This document shows positions 34,456 through 46,488 of a stretch of 64,000 nucleotides of DNA, piece after piece. Every line of letters starts with the position of its first letter. Within the stretch, counting starts at the first letter, position 1. Source of the DNA: Amborella trichopoda (Eukaryota > Streptophyta > Magnoliopsida > Amborellales > Amborellaceae); the NCBI RefSeq assembly GCF_000471905.2, contig NW_006499603.1, positions 188,913-252,912 on the forward strand. Direction: 5' to 3'. A program made the translations under genes and the position numbers. The notes under the pieces are model-generated. The model was not told the origin of the DNA. It saw only the letters and a list, made by a program, of their open reading frames with translations, and did not search any database.

Positions 34456-36401
34456 CCAATTTTCTTTAAACAAAGAAAATAACCACAATTCTTATGTTTC
34501 AAAATATAAATACAATATAATTAAATATGACAAGAAGCAAAAAGATAGTGCCGAAGATTACCTCAACTAGGCTTATTACACTCCACACCGAGTCACCATC
34601 ATTTGATGGCATGGGATTAATGATCAACCTTCAATCTCAATTGGGAAAGCAAGTTTAGGTCAAACCCTCTAATGAAACTTTTTAACTACTCTTGATCACA
34701 AATATCAAACATAGGTATAACCTATAAAATCTAGTTTAAGAGTGATAGCATCTATTTACTTCTACCCAACCCTTAGGATAAATATATCATAACATACGAA
34801 AGATAATACCATCTAGGTGTGGCGTGCCCCTTATATCTACTTTAGATGGAGAGATAGATGATCTAAGTGGAGCATGCCCCTTACCAAAATTTTATAGAGA
34901 GAAACCTTCTAGGTTGGGGATGTGTCCCCTAGATTTACTAAAGAGAGAGAGAGAGAGAGATAGTATTTAGAGAGAGAAGAGAGATATTTTTGGTATAGAG
35001 ATTTATAGGCACGGGGTCCTTTATTTATAGTGCAAAAATAAGATTAAGCTTTCTTAGGGTTTTTCATGGCTTGTCTCTTCTTTTGAGATTTAATATACAC
35101 CATTGATCTTGGGTGACTTGTGGGGTGAGATATTTGAGTCCTCCATTCCATAGATGGGTCATCAACAACATATGAAAAGTGCTAGAATATTTATCCACCA
35201 TTTTCTAAACTATTTTCCCATCAATAGAAATTAAATAAAATAATTTTAATCATAATATTGTGCAAATTATGCGCAAGTCTTCTCATGCTTTCCAAAAATT
35301 CCATTCAAAGCTTCATCAAGGCAAAGGCTTTCTAAAACATCACATAACATTATCTTCAAGCCAATGCTTGATCTCACAAAATGGAAAGCTCCTCGTAGTG
35401 GGGAATGCCACCTTAGATGGCACTCATGGGCCCTACCCACAATGCAATGGTGGGCCCATATAGCTTATTTGATCTCCCATACAATAATCAAATTAATTAA
35501 AATATTAAATGATTTTTAGAAATCCATAAAACTCAATTTAAATAATTATATCAATTTAAAATCAATATCTCTATTTTTATAAATCCAAATTTGATAAATA
35601 AAATATCCAGTTATCTAGAAAAAATCAAATAACATTGCTAAAGTCATATATCATTAAAATAAACATAATTAAATTCATTAGATGAGAAAGTGATCCATAT
35701 GGTTTAGGAATTAAATAAATAAACACTAGCACTTCACCTTCAACTATGGACTATGGCCCACACTTTCTTTCTCAAGCTAACTCAGTGTTACCCATGGCCT
35801 GCAGTCCATGTAGGGGCTCATTAATGGTTCACCAAAGTTTAGCCAATGGGTAAATGGTCGTAATCTCAGTTTATGGATTTTAGGTTCTGCCCAAGAGACG
35901 TACCAAAGTCACCTAGACCTAATACGACCACAACTAATATGGCGCATAGGGGTATCTCTCGCACATGCATAAGCTTCACCTTGAAAGGTGATTCACTTTC
36001 TCAAAACGACTATATAATGGGGTCCTTTTGCCATATGAGATGGACAATGCACAACATACTAACACACTTGTCTTTGTGAAAAGGCAGGGAGATAACAGTG
36101 GACTCATATCTCTCTACTCAATTTTCTCTTTCTCTCTCTAAATCTTCATAAGACTCTGGTGTCTAGTGTGTGGGTTCAAAGCTCAGGTGTAATGAGCTTT
36201 GGAGCATCAGAGAGACCTCTATGTTTTCCTCTATCCTGGGGACAAATCGCCCTTCTTATGCACAACAAATACAGTATCGAAGGGGGTCAAATATTGTCTT
36301 GAGATAACGCTTTTGTGTGCCAAAAATACGAAGGAATCAAGTCCCGTGTTTCTAAATTTGTATTAGTTTTTTGCCCCTATTTCACCAACTAATTTCCAAC
36401 A
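34456..36401 (-). repeat. Copia 5' LTR (~1.95 kb)
   Basis: Read on the minus strand it starts TGTTGGAAATTAGTTGG at 36401, a classic copia LTR start, and ends just before the TGGCATCAACG site near 34452. A TATA box (minus strand TATAAATA) lies at 35022-35029, with a GA-rich leader after it. LINE coding sequence begins at 36402, immediately beyond the LTR. Confidence 0.8.
35022..35029 (-). promoter_or_regulatory. TATA box of copia 5' LTR
   Basis: TATTTATA on plus, TATAAATA on minus, conserved in the left LTR at 28445-28452 within the shared phrase TCCT.TATTTATAGTGCAAAA. Confidence 0.6.
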
Positions 36402-37024
36402 CGAACAACTAGTGAAGAGATAAGTGAGTGCTCAGTGTCAAAGGCCTACATCAAGGGTTAGTTTTGAGCCCATGACTCTTGTTTTAATGATGGACGAGTT
36501 TGTTAGGAACCTATAGAATGAGGTATCATGGAGTATGTTGTTCGCAAATAACATAGTTTCGATCGATTTGACAAGGGCCAGTGTCAACACAAATTAAAAC
36601 GTTGGATGGATGCTCTAGAATTAGGTTATAAATTAGCCAGACCACGAAAAAATATATTAAATACAAGTTTAGTAATAATAGGAGTAGAAATGAGGAAGTA
36701 GTTAAGATTCATGGTAAAAAATACTTGAAAAATATTGTTTCTGATATCTACAGTCGATAATATAAAATAATGGAGAGATTAACGAAGATGTCGCACACAA
36801 AATGGAGGTGTGCATCTATAGTTTTGTGTGATTGTTGCATACCATTGAGACTGAAGAGGAAGTTCTATAGGACTTATATAAGATCGGCTATGTATTATGG
36901 GACAAAATGTTAGGCAGTCAAGAAACAACGTATCCATAGGATACACATAGCCTAAATGATAATGTTGAGATGGATAAGTGGCAAGATAAGAAAGGTTTAA
37001 ATTCAAAATGAATGCATATAAGGA
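36402..37024 (+). pseudogene. Plant LINE reverse transcriptase fragment
   Basis: The plus-strand translations read GLHQG near 36465, then MMDEF, SMLFANNIVSIDLTR, WRCASIVLCDCCIPLRLKRK, FYRTYIRSAMYYGTKC, and MLRWISGKIRKV ending near IQNECI. These match the order of the palm to C-terminal part of ORF2 in a common plant non-LTR element (GLHQGS.LSP; MLFADDIVL; KFYRTAIRPAMLYG.ECW; MRMLRWM.G.TR). The frame is broken by several stops and at least one frameshift, and the aspartate pair of the active site reads NN. It is cut on the left by the copia LTR and on the right by family C LTR 2. Confidence 0.85.
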
Positions 37025-40000
37025 TGTTTGAAGACATTTTTTGACACCTTGGTCCCCAATACGGAATAAAAAAGAAGCTGGTCAATAAAGCCCTGACATA
37101 CAATATAATTTCGACAATCTCATAATTACCCCAGAATCGGTATTCCAAAGGACTAAAAAACTCCACCTGTCAAGTTTCGTCCCAAGCTGACATGTCTAAG
37201 GCAGTGCAGACAAAGAAACAGTTTCAAAACATCGGCCTCTAGCACTCTGAAATAGACTGCATAACTAGAACACTATTTTTGGTGCATCAAATGGTTGTGG
37301 GACTACTGCCATTGGATCCGGCTAAGACGAAAACCTCTAGGGATCAAGTTTTGGCTTAAATAGAAATTCCAGGACAAAGTTATGGGTAAAACATTAAAAA
37401 GGGGTAGGCCGCACGCTATTCCCGTGCGGTATCCCTGCACCAATCTCCATTAAAGGAGACTGGTTTGCACAGTCATGAGAAGAAACTTTGAAGACTCGTA
37501 TCTCACTCATTTTGAGTCAGATCGTGCTCAAATTTGTGAGTGTGTTCGTCTCGTCTAGAGGAGCGTTTTGATATGTGGCACGCCTCGTGACAATGCCTGA
37601 GCAAGGAGAAAATCTCGAGAGAAATTGGTGATTCTTGAAGACAGTTACAGGAAATTAAGCAACAATGGGTCTCGCTCGAGCAGTCATATTACGGTGTTCG
37701 TACAACGGATCAACGCGAGACCAGTTCCATTGCATGCGTAAGGTCTGAGGCTATATTTGGGCAGAACGTCGGACATGATGGACGATCAGATTTTGCACAT
37801 GAAGCTGATAAAGTTACTATAAATTCCAGCCACTGGAATTCCAGATTCTGATCAAAAACCTAGGATGGAAAAATCATCATTTTGGCACAAAATCGAGCTG
37901 CGTTTGTTGCAAGGCGATCGTGACAGTATGCTCAGTGCAATTCAGTGAAGAAATCAAGGAAATACATCAAGAAATGAGCACACTATCGATCATAAGTTTT
38001 CAAGATTCGTATAAATTTCAAGTCGCATGATAGTGGCCTAAAAGCACGATCTGTGGCTCGAAGTTGGTACCAAATTGATAGTCATGCCAAGCCCAACGAG
38101 AAAGTAATCATCTTTTTGCAAAATGGGTCTCGGAGCAACCCCGAATCATTCATGGAAGATCACTCATGTTTTAAGGCAGTAGCAGGGATTGTTTTGGAAT
38201 TATGTGTATAGTTGGGCAGGGGTAAAACCGTCATTTGGTACGTATTTTTAGACTTTATTTTGACTCAAATAAATTGTAATTATCATCAATTAGGTCAGAT
38301 TTTGGGATTCCACCCATGTTTTGGGCCCAAGTCTATAATTACATGCTAAATCTAATTGTAAAGGGCTTCTATCTCATGAACAAAATTTGAGCGTTTTACT
38401 TTAGATTTTTGGGCATGTCCCACAGAGAGAGAGAGAGGAGAGAGAAGAAAAATACTAGTATCCCTAGGTGAAAGTAATTTTCTCTCTCCTCTCTTCTCTC
38501 TCCTCTTCTTTCTCTTTTCTCACCTCTTCTCTCTAATTCTTTCTCCTGTTCTCACTTTCTCCCTCTTCTTTTTATTCTCTTTATTTTTCTCCTCCCCATC
38601 TCAAACACATGGGGCAGTAACTATCACCGTGCGTCTCTCTCTCTCTTTCTCCCACTTCTTTTTTCTTTCTCTCTATCTCTTTCTGCCTCTCTCTTCACCC
38701 TCAACACATACGACAGTAGAAAACTATCGTGCATGCCTCTCTTCCTCTACTTTCCTCTTTTCTCTCTATTTTCTTTTCTCTCTCATCCCCTCTCTTTCAT
38801 AATCTTCTTTTTCTCTTTCCTTTTCTCTCTCTATTTCCCATTGGTCTTCCCTCTCTCTTTCTATCTCTCTTTATACTTTCTCTCTCTTCTTTGTCTTTCC
38901 TTCTGTCTCTTTATTCTTTCCTTTTTCTCTCCTCTCCAGTCATGCACGGTGTTGTCCATCATCGAGCATGACATCCACCTTCTTTTCTTATCTCCAGAAC
39001 ATGCACAGTGAGCTGAGCCTTAACCCGAGTGGGGGGCAGGGCTTTTGTCAAAGTTCCTTTTCCCTCCTGTCATGCATGGCGATGTCCATCGTCGCCGGCG
39101 ACATTTCTTCCCTATTCTAGGACAAGAACATTGAATCGGGCCCTTTCCGGAGAGACGGGCTGGGTCATGTCTGAGTCTTTTTTGACACACGTGGCAATAC
39201 CTATCGTCATGCGTGTCTTTTCTTCTCTCTCCCCTGAATCTCTCTCTCATCATGGACGGCGAACCTAACAGCGTCTATGTTTTCTCTTTCATTTTTCCTC
39301 TCGTCTTTGATGGTGGGATCTATCGCCATCCATGTTCTCTCTTTCTCTCTCTCCTGTCATGGACGGTGGAACCTATCGTTGTCCATATTCTCTCTCTCCT
39401 ATCATGGACGACAAAACCTATTACCATTCATGTTCTCTCTTTCTCTCTCCTATCATGACGATGGAGCCTACCACCATTTATGTTCTCTCTTTCTATCTCT
39501 TGTCATGGATGGCAAAACCTATCGTCGTCCATGTTCTTTCTTATCCTCTCTCTCCTCTGTCATGGATGGTGGAACCCCATCGTCGTCTATGCTTCTTCTC
39601 TTTTTCTCTCTCCTTTATCATGAACAGCAGGATCCATCACCGTCCATGCTCGTCCCCTCTTTCTCTCTCCTCCATCATGGATGGTGGAACCCCATCATCA
39701 TCCATGCTTCTTACCCTTTTCTCTCTCTTCTCCTTTTCTCCCTCTTCTCTCTCCTCTTCTCTTTATTTCTCTCTCTTCTTCTTCCTCCTCCCTCTTCTTT
39801 CTTCTCTCTCTCCTTTCTTTCTCTTCTTTCAATCTTTCTCCTATCTCTCTTCTTCCTCTCTTTTCTTTCTTCTCTCTTCTCTTGCTTTGTCCTCTCTTTC
39901 TTTCTTCTCTCTTCTCTCTCTTTGTCTCTCTTTTTCTAATCTCTCTTCTCTCTTCTTCCTCTCTTTCTTTCTTCTCTCTTCCCTCTCGTCTAACTTTTCT

Positions 40001-40805
40001 CTCTCTTCACTCTTCTCTCTCTTCTATCTTCTTCTCTTTTCTCTCTCTTCCTCCTTCTTTCTTCTCTCTCTTCTTCCTTTCTTCCTCTTTCGTTTGACCA
40101 AGGGATGCTAAGATTGACACTATCATGGTAGTCCCCTAGTCGACCAGTATTGCCATCATGCCGGTCTGAGTTACCGTGCCCATCTTACTGTCACGACAGG
40201 TTAGCCATTGTGCCAGATTGGTCGATGTTAGTCTTGTCATCGAGTAGTATTTCAGTCATGCCAGTCTGAGTTACCATGCTCATCTTACTACCACGCTAGG
40301 TCAATCACTATATTAGTCTAGCTACTGTGTCAGTCTAGCCACCTGGTCAAATTTCTCTTTCTTCTCTTCACTCTATTCCATTTCTCCCTTCTCCTCTTAT
40401 CTCAATCCTTCCCTTTCTTCCTTGAATGCACACACCTATGTGCCTTCGGTCAAAGACATGGTTGGGTCCCTCAGCCCACTTGTCTTGTAAATTAACCGTA
40501 TGTGTGTGATTGTTAAAACAGGAGAGTACAGGTCAAAGGAGGCAATTCAAACCAGTTGTAAGACTAAGGGGCTTTTCAACGTGATCTAAGAGAGTGCCCA
40601 CGCAAGTCAGCCTGAGTAAGTCACGGACCCAGGTGAGGTGTATCCCGTTTCACATTAAAATTCCTCTCTCATCGGTTGGTATATATGCCCTTGTTTTGTA
40701 ACAAGGTTCCCGAGAGAGCGGTCTCAAGTCCTGGGTTCCCCTGAAACCCGAGACACGTGCCACCAGGTTATTCTGACCTGGGGGCGAGATCGAGGCACCT
40801 AACCA
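37025..40805 (+). repeat. Family C LTR 2 (5' LTR, ~3.8 kb)
   Basis: It starts TGTTTGAAGACATTTTTTGA and ends CACCTAACCA three bases before the primer-binding site. It includes a GA run (38425-38448), a polypyrimidine region of about 1.6 kb (38460-40090) and a hairpin array (39220-39720). A degenerate array on GTTACCGTGC phrases follows (40120-40350), then the conserved 3' block. Very long open frames at 39277-40111 are serine/leucine/phenylalanine artefacts of the pyrimidine tract. Confidence 0.75.
39220..39720 (+). repeat. Hairpin minisatellite in LTR 2, ~45-65-bp period
   Basis: Units carry CATGGACGG, then a GGAACCTATCGT-type loop, then CGTCCATG, separated by TTCTCTCTTTCTCTCTCC. CATGGACG and CGTCCATG are exact complements, so each unit is a hairpin with a pyrimidine spacer. 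About nine copies. Confidence 0.8.
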
Positions 40806-40808
40806 GCT

Positions 40809-40826
40809 TGGCGACTCCACTGGGGA
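40809..40826 (+). other. Primer-binding site of family C element 2
   Basis: TGGCGACTCCACTGGGGA immediately downstream of the 5' LTR, a form familiar from Tat/Ogre-type Ty3/gypsy elements. I have not assigned the tRNA. Confidence 0.85.
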
Positions 40827-42430
40827 CTTAGTACCCCTTTGATGGATCGTCCTTGTTTGGCTAGTCTCTCCTTTGTTTTTATTGTTTTTCTGCACTCACA
40901 TGGCTTCTGGGTTTCTTAACCCATTAATCTGGATAAGGGATTTTCTTATCCCCGCATTCGCAAGCTTCCCCCGGGAACAAGTTCTTCGAACTTCGTTCCC
41001 AACTTTCCTTTTGAGCAAAGACCTAGTGTTTAACTCTTAGGTCTTGACCTGGATAGGAGTGAGAGTGGACTTAAAGGTCTCTAACTCCCCATCTCCTAGC
41101 TCCTGTGGAACCTCCACCAAAGCACTATGCATTGGTAGTGCATCTGCTACCACTCATAGCATGCACCCTGTCACCGGCAAGTCACTTGTCGGTCGTATTG
41201 CCGAGGTATGCCGGAAGGCTGCCCAGTCCCTTTCTGTAAAAGGCAAGGAAGTTGTCGGTGCTCATGTGGATCGCTGCAAGGCTACCCCCCACATTCCTCC
41301 ACCACCTCGGGTCTCTATGAGGCTCAACACATCGAAGCAGAGACCCTGGAGCCTCCACCTCGTGCACACACCATAAGGCTCGTGGTCATCCACTCGAGTC
41401 ACACCTCGGGGCAACCCTTATGTTACCTCGAGTTAGTGCCCAGAATCAGGCCTCCTTGGGCTAGGTCCTGTACATGTTATGCATGTGCATCCCACCACTT
41501 GGGAACACACTGTCGCTGTGCCAACCCAAGTACACGGAAGACGACCCCCTCGTCCTCCCTCTCAGCACACACTATCGTGCCCTGTAAGGGGCAGGCTTCC
41601 ACCTATTCTCTTACAGACACTTGCTCGTAGTCCTCGGCCTCCTAAGGCCAGACAACTTGTTCGAGTCCGAGCTGACCCCCAAGTCACCCATGATCCTTCT
41701 TCAAGGGGCGCACATGCGCCACCTTCACAGACCCCTCCTTGCTCCCGAATCAGGAACTGTCATGATTATATCCTTCCCCCCCTGCCCCTCCTCTTTCGGG
41801 CAAGCACCTCAAGCCTTGGTACTCGAAGACCTTCCCTAAGAGTACCATCTTGAGCTAGCCCCATCAGCTCGGTCATGTCTCTAGATCCCATAAGAGAGCT
41901 CGGGGCAAAGACCTGATGGAAGATCAAGTCCTTCGTCCTCCCCAACCCAGGTTGACCCCAGTATCTAGTCCACACTCATTGCTTCATCCAATGGTGATGA
42001 CTCTTTCTTGCTCAAGAAAAGCAGGCCAACCATAGTCCCAACCCCAGTTCTGACGGGAGGTGCATCAAAGCCTCAAAGCTAAATGCGATAGGGGTTTGCA
42101 AATCTTGACTAGGGAAGCAACCAAGACGATCGGGGCAGCCTCTCCCAGTGACCCTCTTGACCAGAATCCCTTCTACCCTCTTTGAATCTCGGAGATTGAA
42201 TAAGAAGTGCGTGAATCTTGCACAGTGGTCAGCATCATAGAAGATGACCCGATCACTCAGTAGTTATGGTCTCAAGACCGTTGAGAACCGGTCCTCACAT
42301 GATCGACATATAAGACTCGAGTTCAATCAGGGCATGCTGAGCCCTTGCTGACCGATTTGCCGCACATGACCTGCCAAGCTCGGAATCCTTTAGCTGCATA
42401 TATAGCTGACTGCCCTGAGGAAATGGTTAT
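40827..42430 (+). other. Leader/5' gag region of element 2
   Basis: Open frames at 41044-41376, 41208-41630 and 41479-41853 overlap in different frames and are rich in proline, serine and arginine (for example PPRPPSQHTLSCPVRG). I recognise no domain. They are likely pieces of a variable N-terminal gag region or leader. Confidence 0.45.
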
Positions 42431-43740
42431 TGTTATGATTGTAACCGAACCTAATGACAATTAGGAAGAACACATGGATATGTTCGAACAGATGGTGTGA
42501 GCGATGATGGACAAGATTGATCGCATGGAAAGCATGTGGTCCCCAGTCAATGTATCCCATCATGAGGCCGACTCCTATCACTCGGACAATGCAGCTCCAA
42601 GGCAGCCTCCTCCTCTTGCCTCACAGGACAATTTTGTCCCTCACCTCGTCTCACAGGCAGACATCGACGCCATGATAAGCCATAGCCTAAAAAATAAACA
42701 AATCCTGGGTATAGAGGGTACAACGCTTTACCAAAAGCCATACCCCTCCTACATTAATCAGGTTCGGTTTCCCTCAGACTACAAGAAAAAGAAGCTTCCC
42801 CTGTTCGATGGTACCCGCATCAGCATATCGCGCATTTCCAAGCGGCATGTCGAGAGACAGTGGCTAATGGGAGACTCCTTCATTGGTTTGTTGAAACCCA
42901 TGATGGCCTGACTTTTTAGTGGTATGCTCGACTTCTACATAAGGTAATACATACTTGGGAAGAAATGGAGAAACTATTCCACCAACGCTTTTATGAGGTC
43001 GAGAGAGAGGTCCAAACCATTGAGCTTCTCACCTTGATTAAGGAACCAGACAAATCCGTGGATCGATTCGTAACAAGATGGAGGGATTTGGCTGCTCGCC
43101 ATCCTAACCCCATGCCTGAGAAGGAAGCAGCTCAAACCTATGTGCAAAATATGCAACTCAAGATTGCTCTACATGTTGAGGCCTCCAATCTGACCTCCAT
43201 GTCAGAGCTGATCTCCGAGTCAATTCGCATAGAAAGCCTGTCAAGCCACCATGGCGGGTCACAACAAGTTTGCGAGCTCGGGAAACAACTAGGGCAATGG
43301 TAATGCTCAGACCAACGCCCGTGCCAATCAACAAAAATGGGCAATCAGCACAGCCGTCACCGTCAATGATCTAAAGAAGGTTGCCTCCCAAACTTTGGAG
43401 CACTCCAAAGGGGTACGCACAACAAAAGCTCCTTAGGAGGGCAAACAATAACGACATATAACCGGGTACCCCCACCCGCAAACCTTAATCGAGATGATTA
43501 CTGGGTCAAGCATAAGAATAAGGTTTATCATTTCGAAAAAGAATGGGTCCCTGCACTACTCCAGTTATTACTAGAACAGAACATGATTGAGTTGCCTGAG
43601 AGCAAGTTTCCTGATCAAGCTAGACTCAACACTCATGCAAACTACTGTGCTTATCATAAGAGGATAAGTCACCCCATAGAGGAATGCTACACACTCAAGG
43701 ACGTCATCAAGGCTTTGATCCAGAAGGTCAGATAAAGCTC
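42430..43740 (+). pseudogene. Family C gag (fossil)
   Basis: The N-terminal part is at 42504-42830 (LYQKPYPSYINQVRFPSDYK; KLPLFDGT). The gag core is at 42965-43303 (EKLFHQRFYEVEREV; LIKEPDKSVDRFVTRWRDL). A histidine/cysteine block CAYHKRISHPIEECYTLKD lies at about 43650. The sequence ANLNRDDYWVKHKNKVYHF before it also fits Tat-group gags. It is broken in several places. Confidence 0.75.
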
Positions 43741-45099
43741 GAAGAGCTTAAGAGAGCATTCGGGGCAACTGAGGCTTCCCACACGGTGACAGTACAGGAG
43801 GAAAGAAAAAAATCACACTCTTTTGATGAGCTGCCATTAGATCTCCTTAGGCTCTGTTCGGTATGATGCTCCAACCAGGGATCATCACTCCAAAGCTGGC
43901 AAGGCTGCCCACATGCCTTGCTCAAGGAACTGAGAATCATTGGTGCCTGTACCATCAGATATGGGGCCACATGCTGAGCGAATTATATGGGTTCGAATCC
44001 ATAGTCGCAAAGAAGGTTGAGGTCACATTGCTTACGCTATCATGAAACGACACCCACAAGTCAGTGATCCCATCAAGGAGAATGCTTCAGTGCAAGAATC
44101 TCATGTTGATGCCTTCGATTTGGCTGAACCCTCGACTTCCCAACCGTGGAGAGTTTACCACGAGTGAAGCAGACTTCCCAATCCTTAGAATGTGAAGAAG
44201 TTCGTCAAGATAGGGAGGTTCATAAACCTAGCGAGACGAATCAAGCACTTCCAATGAAAACCAAGAGAAGACAGGCACCAAGGTTTGCTAGCCGGAGAAA
44301 CAACACTGCTAAACCACCAGTTGAGTAAGAATTTATTAGGCCTCTTCCCCCATTTCCAACCTTACAGGACTTCATGCACGATGCAATCATCCTTCCTCCT
44401 TCATCTCATCAGGAGGATATCCCTGGGCTATCTTCTGCTCGGGCCACTTCCAATGAGAGTGACGACGTTAAAAGCATTACCCAAAGGTCTAAGCAAGGGA
44501 AATACCCAAAAGAGCCCTTACACACGTCTAACTCTGGTGATGATGTAAAAAGCTACCCAAATCGGTCTAATGAGGGCGACGATCCTAAAAGTCCCTCATC
44601 TATTAACCCCTCTTTTTCTTCTTCATCTTCTTCTTCTTCTCCTTCCGCTTCTATGTCTCTTATAGGTACAAACCAAGAATGTCCAGACTTCGAGGCCCTC
44701 GACAGAGAACTTGAAGGAACCAATATAAGCGGGACGCACAGGAGGTGGCTAGGTTATTGACAGTCGTTGAGGCTCTGGCAGCTCAAGCTAAGGCAGAGCC
44801 ATCTTCTTCCACAAGGAAGCACAAGAGGTCAAAGCCGAAGAAACCCCAGTGGCCCCTGAGACTGACTTTGAGCAAAGGCTGAGAGAACCAAGAGGACAGA
44901 GCTTCTATTCTCAAGAAACCTATCATATGGTGCAGATCTCGGACGAATTACCCAGCACAGAGCAAATGAGCTTGAGATCTAGGAAAACGCTGCAACCTCC
45001 ACCTCAGAAGCCAATGGTCCTAAAGTTTCGTAGTCCACCACTTCTTCCTCACCCATATGCCCTAGAAAATTTTCCCATCCTCTAAAGCCCTTACACCCT
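43741..45099 (+). other. Low-complexity linker between gag and integrase of element 2
   Basis: Fragments include a second CLYHQIWGHM block (about 43945) and charged repeats (GDDVKSYPNRSN near 44540). A poly-serine stretch encoded by a TCT/TTC microsatellite lies at about 44613-44650. I see no reverse transcriptase or protease motif here. Confidence 0.5.
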
Positions 45100-45977
45100 A
45101 CAGTGGCATCATGGCCCTTTTCACAATGGGGTATGGACATTGTAGGACCTAGCGACCCTCCTTCTACAATGAGTCATGTCTTCATTCTAGTCGCAACGGA
45201 CTATTTCTCCAAATGGGCTAAGGCGGTCCCACTCAAGCAAGTTACTGGCGCTATAGTAACCAATTTTGTGCTCCATCACATCATATACCGATTTGGGGTG
45301 CCTAACCAGATTATATCAGACAATGGCCCTCAATTGAGGAGTCATCACATTGATTGCTTGGTTAACCAGTTCGATTTCTAGTGGAAGTATTCAACTATGT
45401 ACCACCCTCGGGCGAACGGCCTAGCTGAAGCTGTCAATAAGACCTTGTGCAGTCAGGAAGTCAGTGGCGAAGACGAAAAAGAATTAGCATGAGAAGCTTC
45501 GTGAAGCGCTGTGGGCCTATCGTACTATCACGCGAAATGCCACCGACTCCACTCCTTATTCCTTAGTCTTTGGGGAAGTAGTTTTACCCCTTGAAATTCA
45601 ACTCCTCTCATTGCGTGTCGCCATACATCAAGGACTGCTAGAAGATGAGAGGGTTAAGATTCATTATCAATAGTTCGATGCTCTTGATGAAAAGATGTTA
45701 GAAGCTTAGCAGAATCTCGAACTCAACCAGGGGAGAATGAAGAGGGCTTTTGACAAGTCAGTCAAAGTCTGCTCATTCCCCGTGGGGATCTGGTTTTAGC
45801 TGTCAAAAGGTCGATTGTTATGCATGGGCGGCGCAAAGGAAAGTTTGAACCTAATGGGAAGGTCCCTTCATAGTCAAGAAAGTCTCACCAAATGGGGCTT
45901 ACATACTAGCACATCCTGATGGAGAGGAGGCAATGCCCCCTATCAATGGGTGTTACCTAAAGAAATACTATCTTTGA
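45100..45977 (+). pseudogene. Family C integrase (fossil)
   Basis: The catalytic core is readable at 45103-45500 (WPFSQWGMDIVGP; VATDYFSKWAKAVPLKQVTG; FGVPNQIISDNGPQ; YHPRANGLAEAVNKTL), which contains the family's D, D and E positions. The C-terminus is near 45780-45977 (PRGDLVLAVKRSI in one frame; PINGCYLKKYYL at the end), typical of Tat-group integrases. In a live element it inserts the DNA copy in the nucleus. It is spread over several frames. Confidence 0.85.
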
Positions 45978-45983
45978 TACATG

Positions 45984-46222
45984 CTCAAAAGATTCAATGT
46001 GCAACAAGAAAGAGTCAAAAGATTCAATGCGCAACTAGAAGACAAGCAACAAGAAAGAGTCAAAAGATTCAATGCGCAACAAGAAAGAGTCAAAAGATTC
46101 AATGCGCAACAAGAAAAAGTCAAAAGATTCAATGCGCAACAAGAAAGAGTTAAAAAAGAAGACAAGCAACAAGAAAGAGTCAAAAGATTCAATGCGCAAC
46201 AAGAAAGAGTTAAAAAAGACAT
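45984..46222 (+). repeat. 30-bp minisatellite encoding KRFNAQQERV repeats
   Basis: AAAAGATTCAATGCGCAACA plus AGAAAGAGTC recurs about six times, with longer variant units containing AAAGAAGACAAGCAACAAG. As 30 is divisible by three, one frame (45981-46241) stays open and encodes a charged, glutamine-rich 10-residue repeat that would favour helix or coiled coil. It begins right after the integrase stop and is part of the element's 3' region, not a host gene. Confidence 0.85.
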
Positions 46223-46225
46223 TAA

Positions 46226-46488
46226 AAAGAAGAAATTATAAGTTACAAAGTCAAAAGCCCATTATTAGGGAGGTTAAAAACCCATTATTAGGGAGGTTAA
46301 AAACGTATCATGCAGTATTGCTCTTGCATCGGAAGAAAAGAGAGGACGGTTACAGAGGAAAAGAGAATGGTTACAGAGTAAAACGTTGCTCTCGCATCAG
46401 AAGAAAAGAGATTAGATGCCTCAGTGCTGCTCTTGCATTTGAGGAAAAGGGGACAGTTACAGGCCAAAAACCTACTCCTGCATCATAG
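46226..46488 (+). repeat. Short irregular repeats before the captured exon
   Basis: CCCATTATTAGGGAGGTTAA occurs twice (about 46258 and 46281). A GCTCT(T/C)GCAT..GA(A/G)GAAAAG block occurs three times (about 46319, 46388, 46428). No gene is visible. Confidence 0.7.

Larger units (their letters stand above)
28283..36401 (-). mobile_element. Ty1/copia element (fossil), crossed by an assembly gap
   Basis: Minus-strand element: 5' LTR at about 34456-36401, primer-binding-site-like TGGCATCAACG (minus strand) at about 34442-34452, gag, protease, integrase, reverse transcriptase and RNase H from about 34.0 down to 30.31 kb, then the 3' LTR on the left (28283-29467 and onward into the gap). It lies within a LINE on its right side, and the chromovirus LTR cuts its left LTR. 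Readable parts of the two LTRs differ by about one base in ten by eye, so it is old. It is broken, with more than ten interruptions. Confidence 0.85.

Noticed and set aside
39277-40111. Open frames of 220 and 259 codons on the plus strand
   Set aside because: They are serine/leucine/phenylalanine strings forced by a CT-rich tract inside an LTR. Several frames are open at once and no domain is present.
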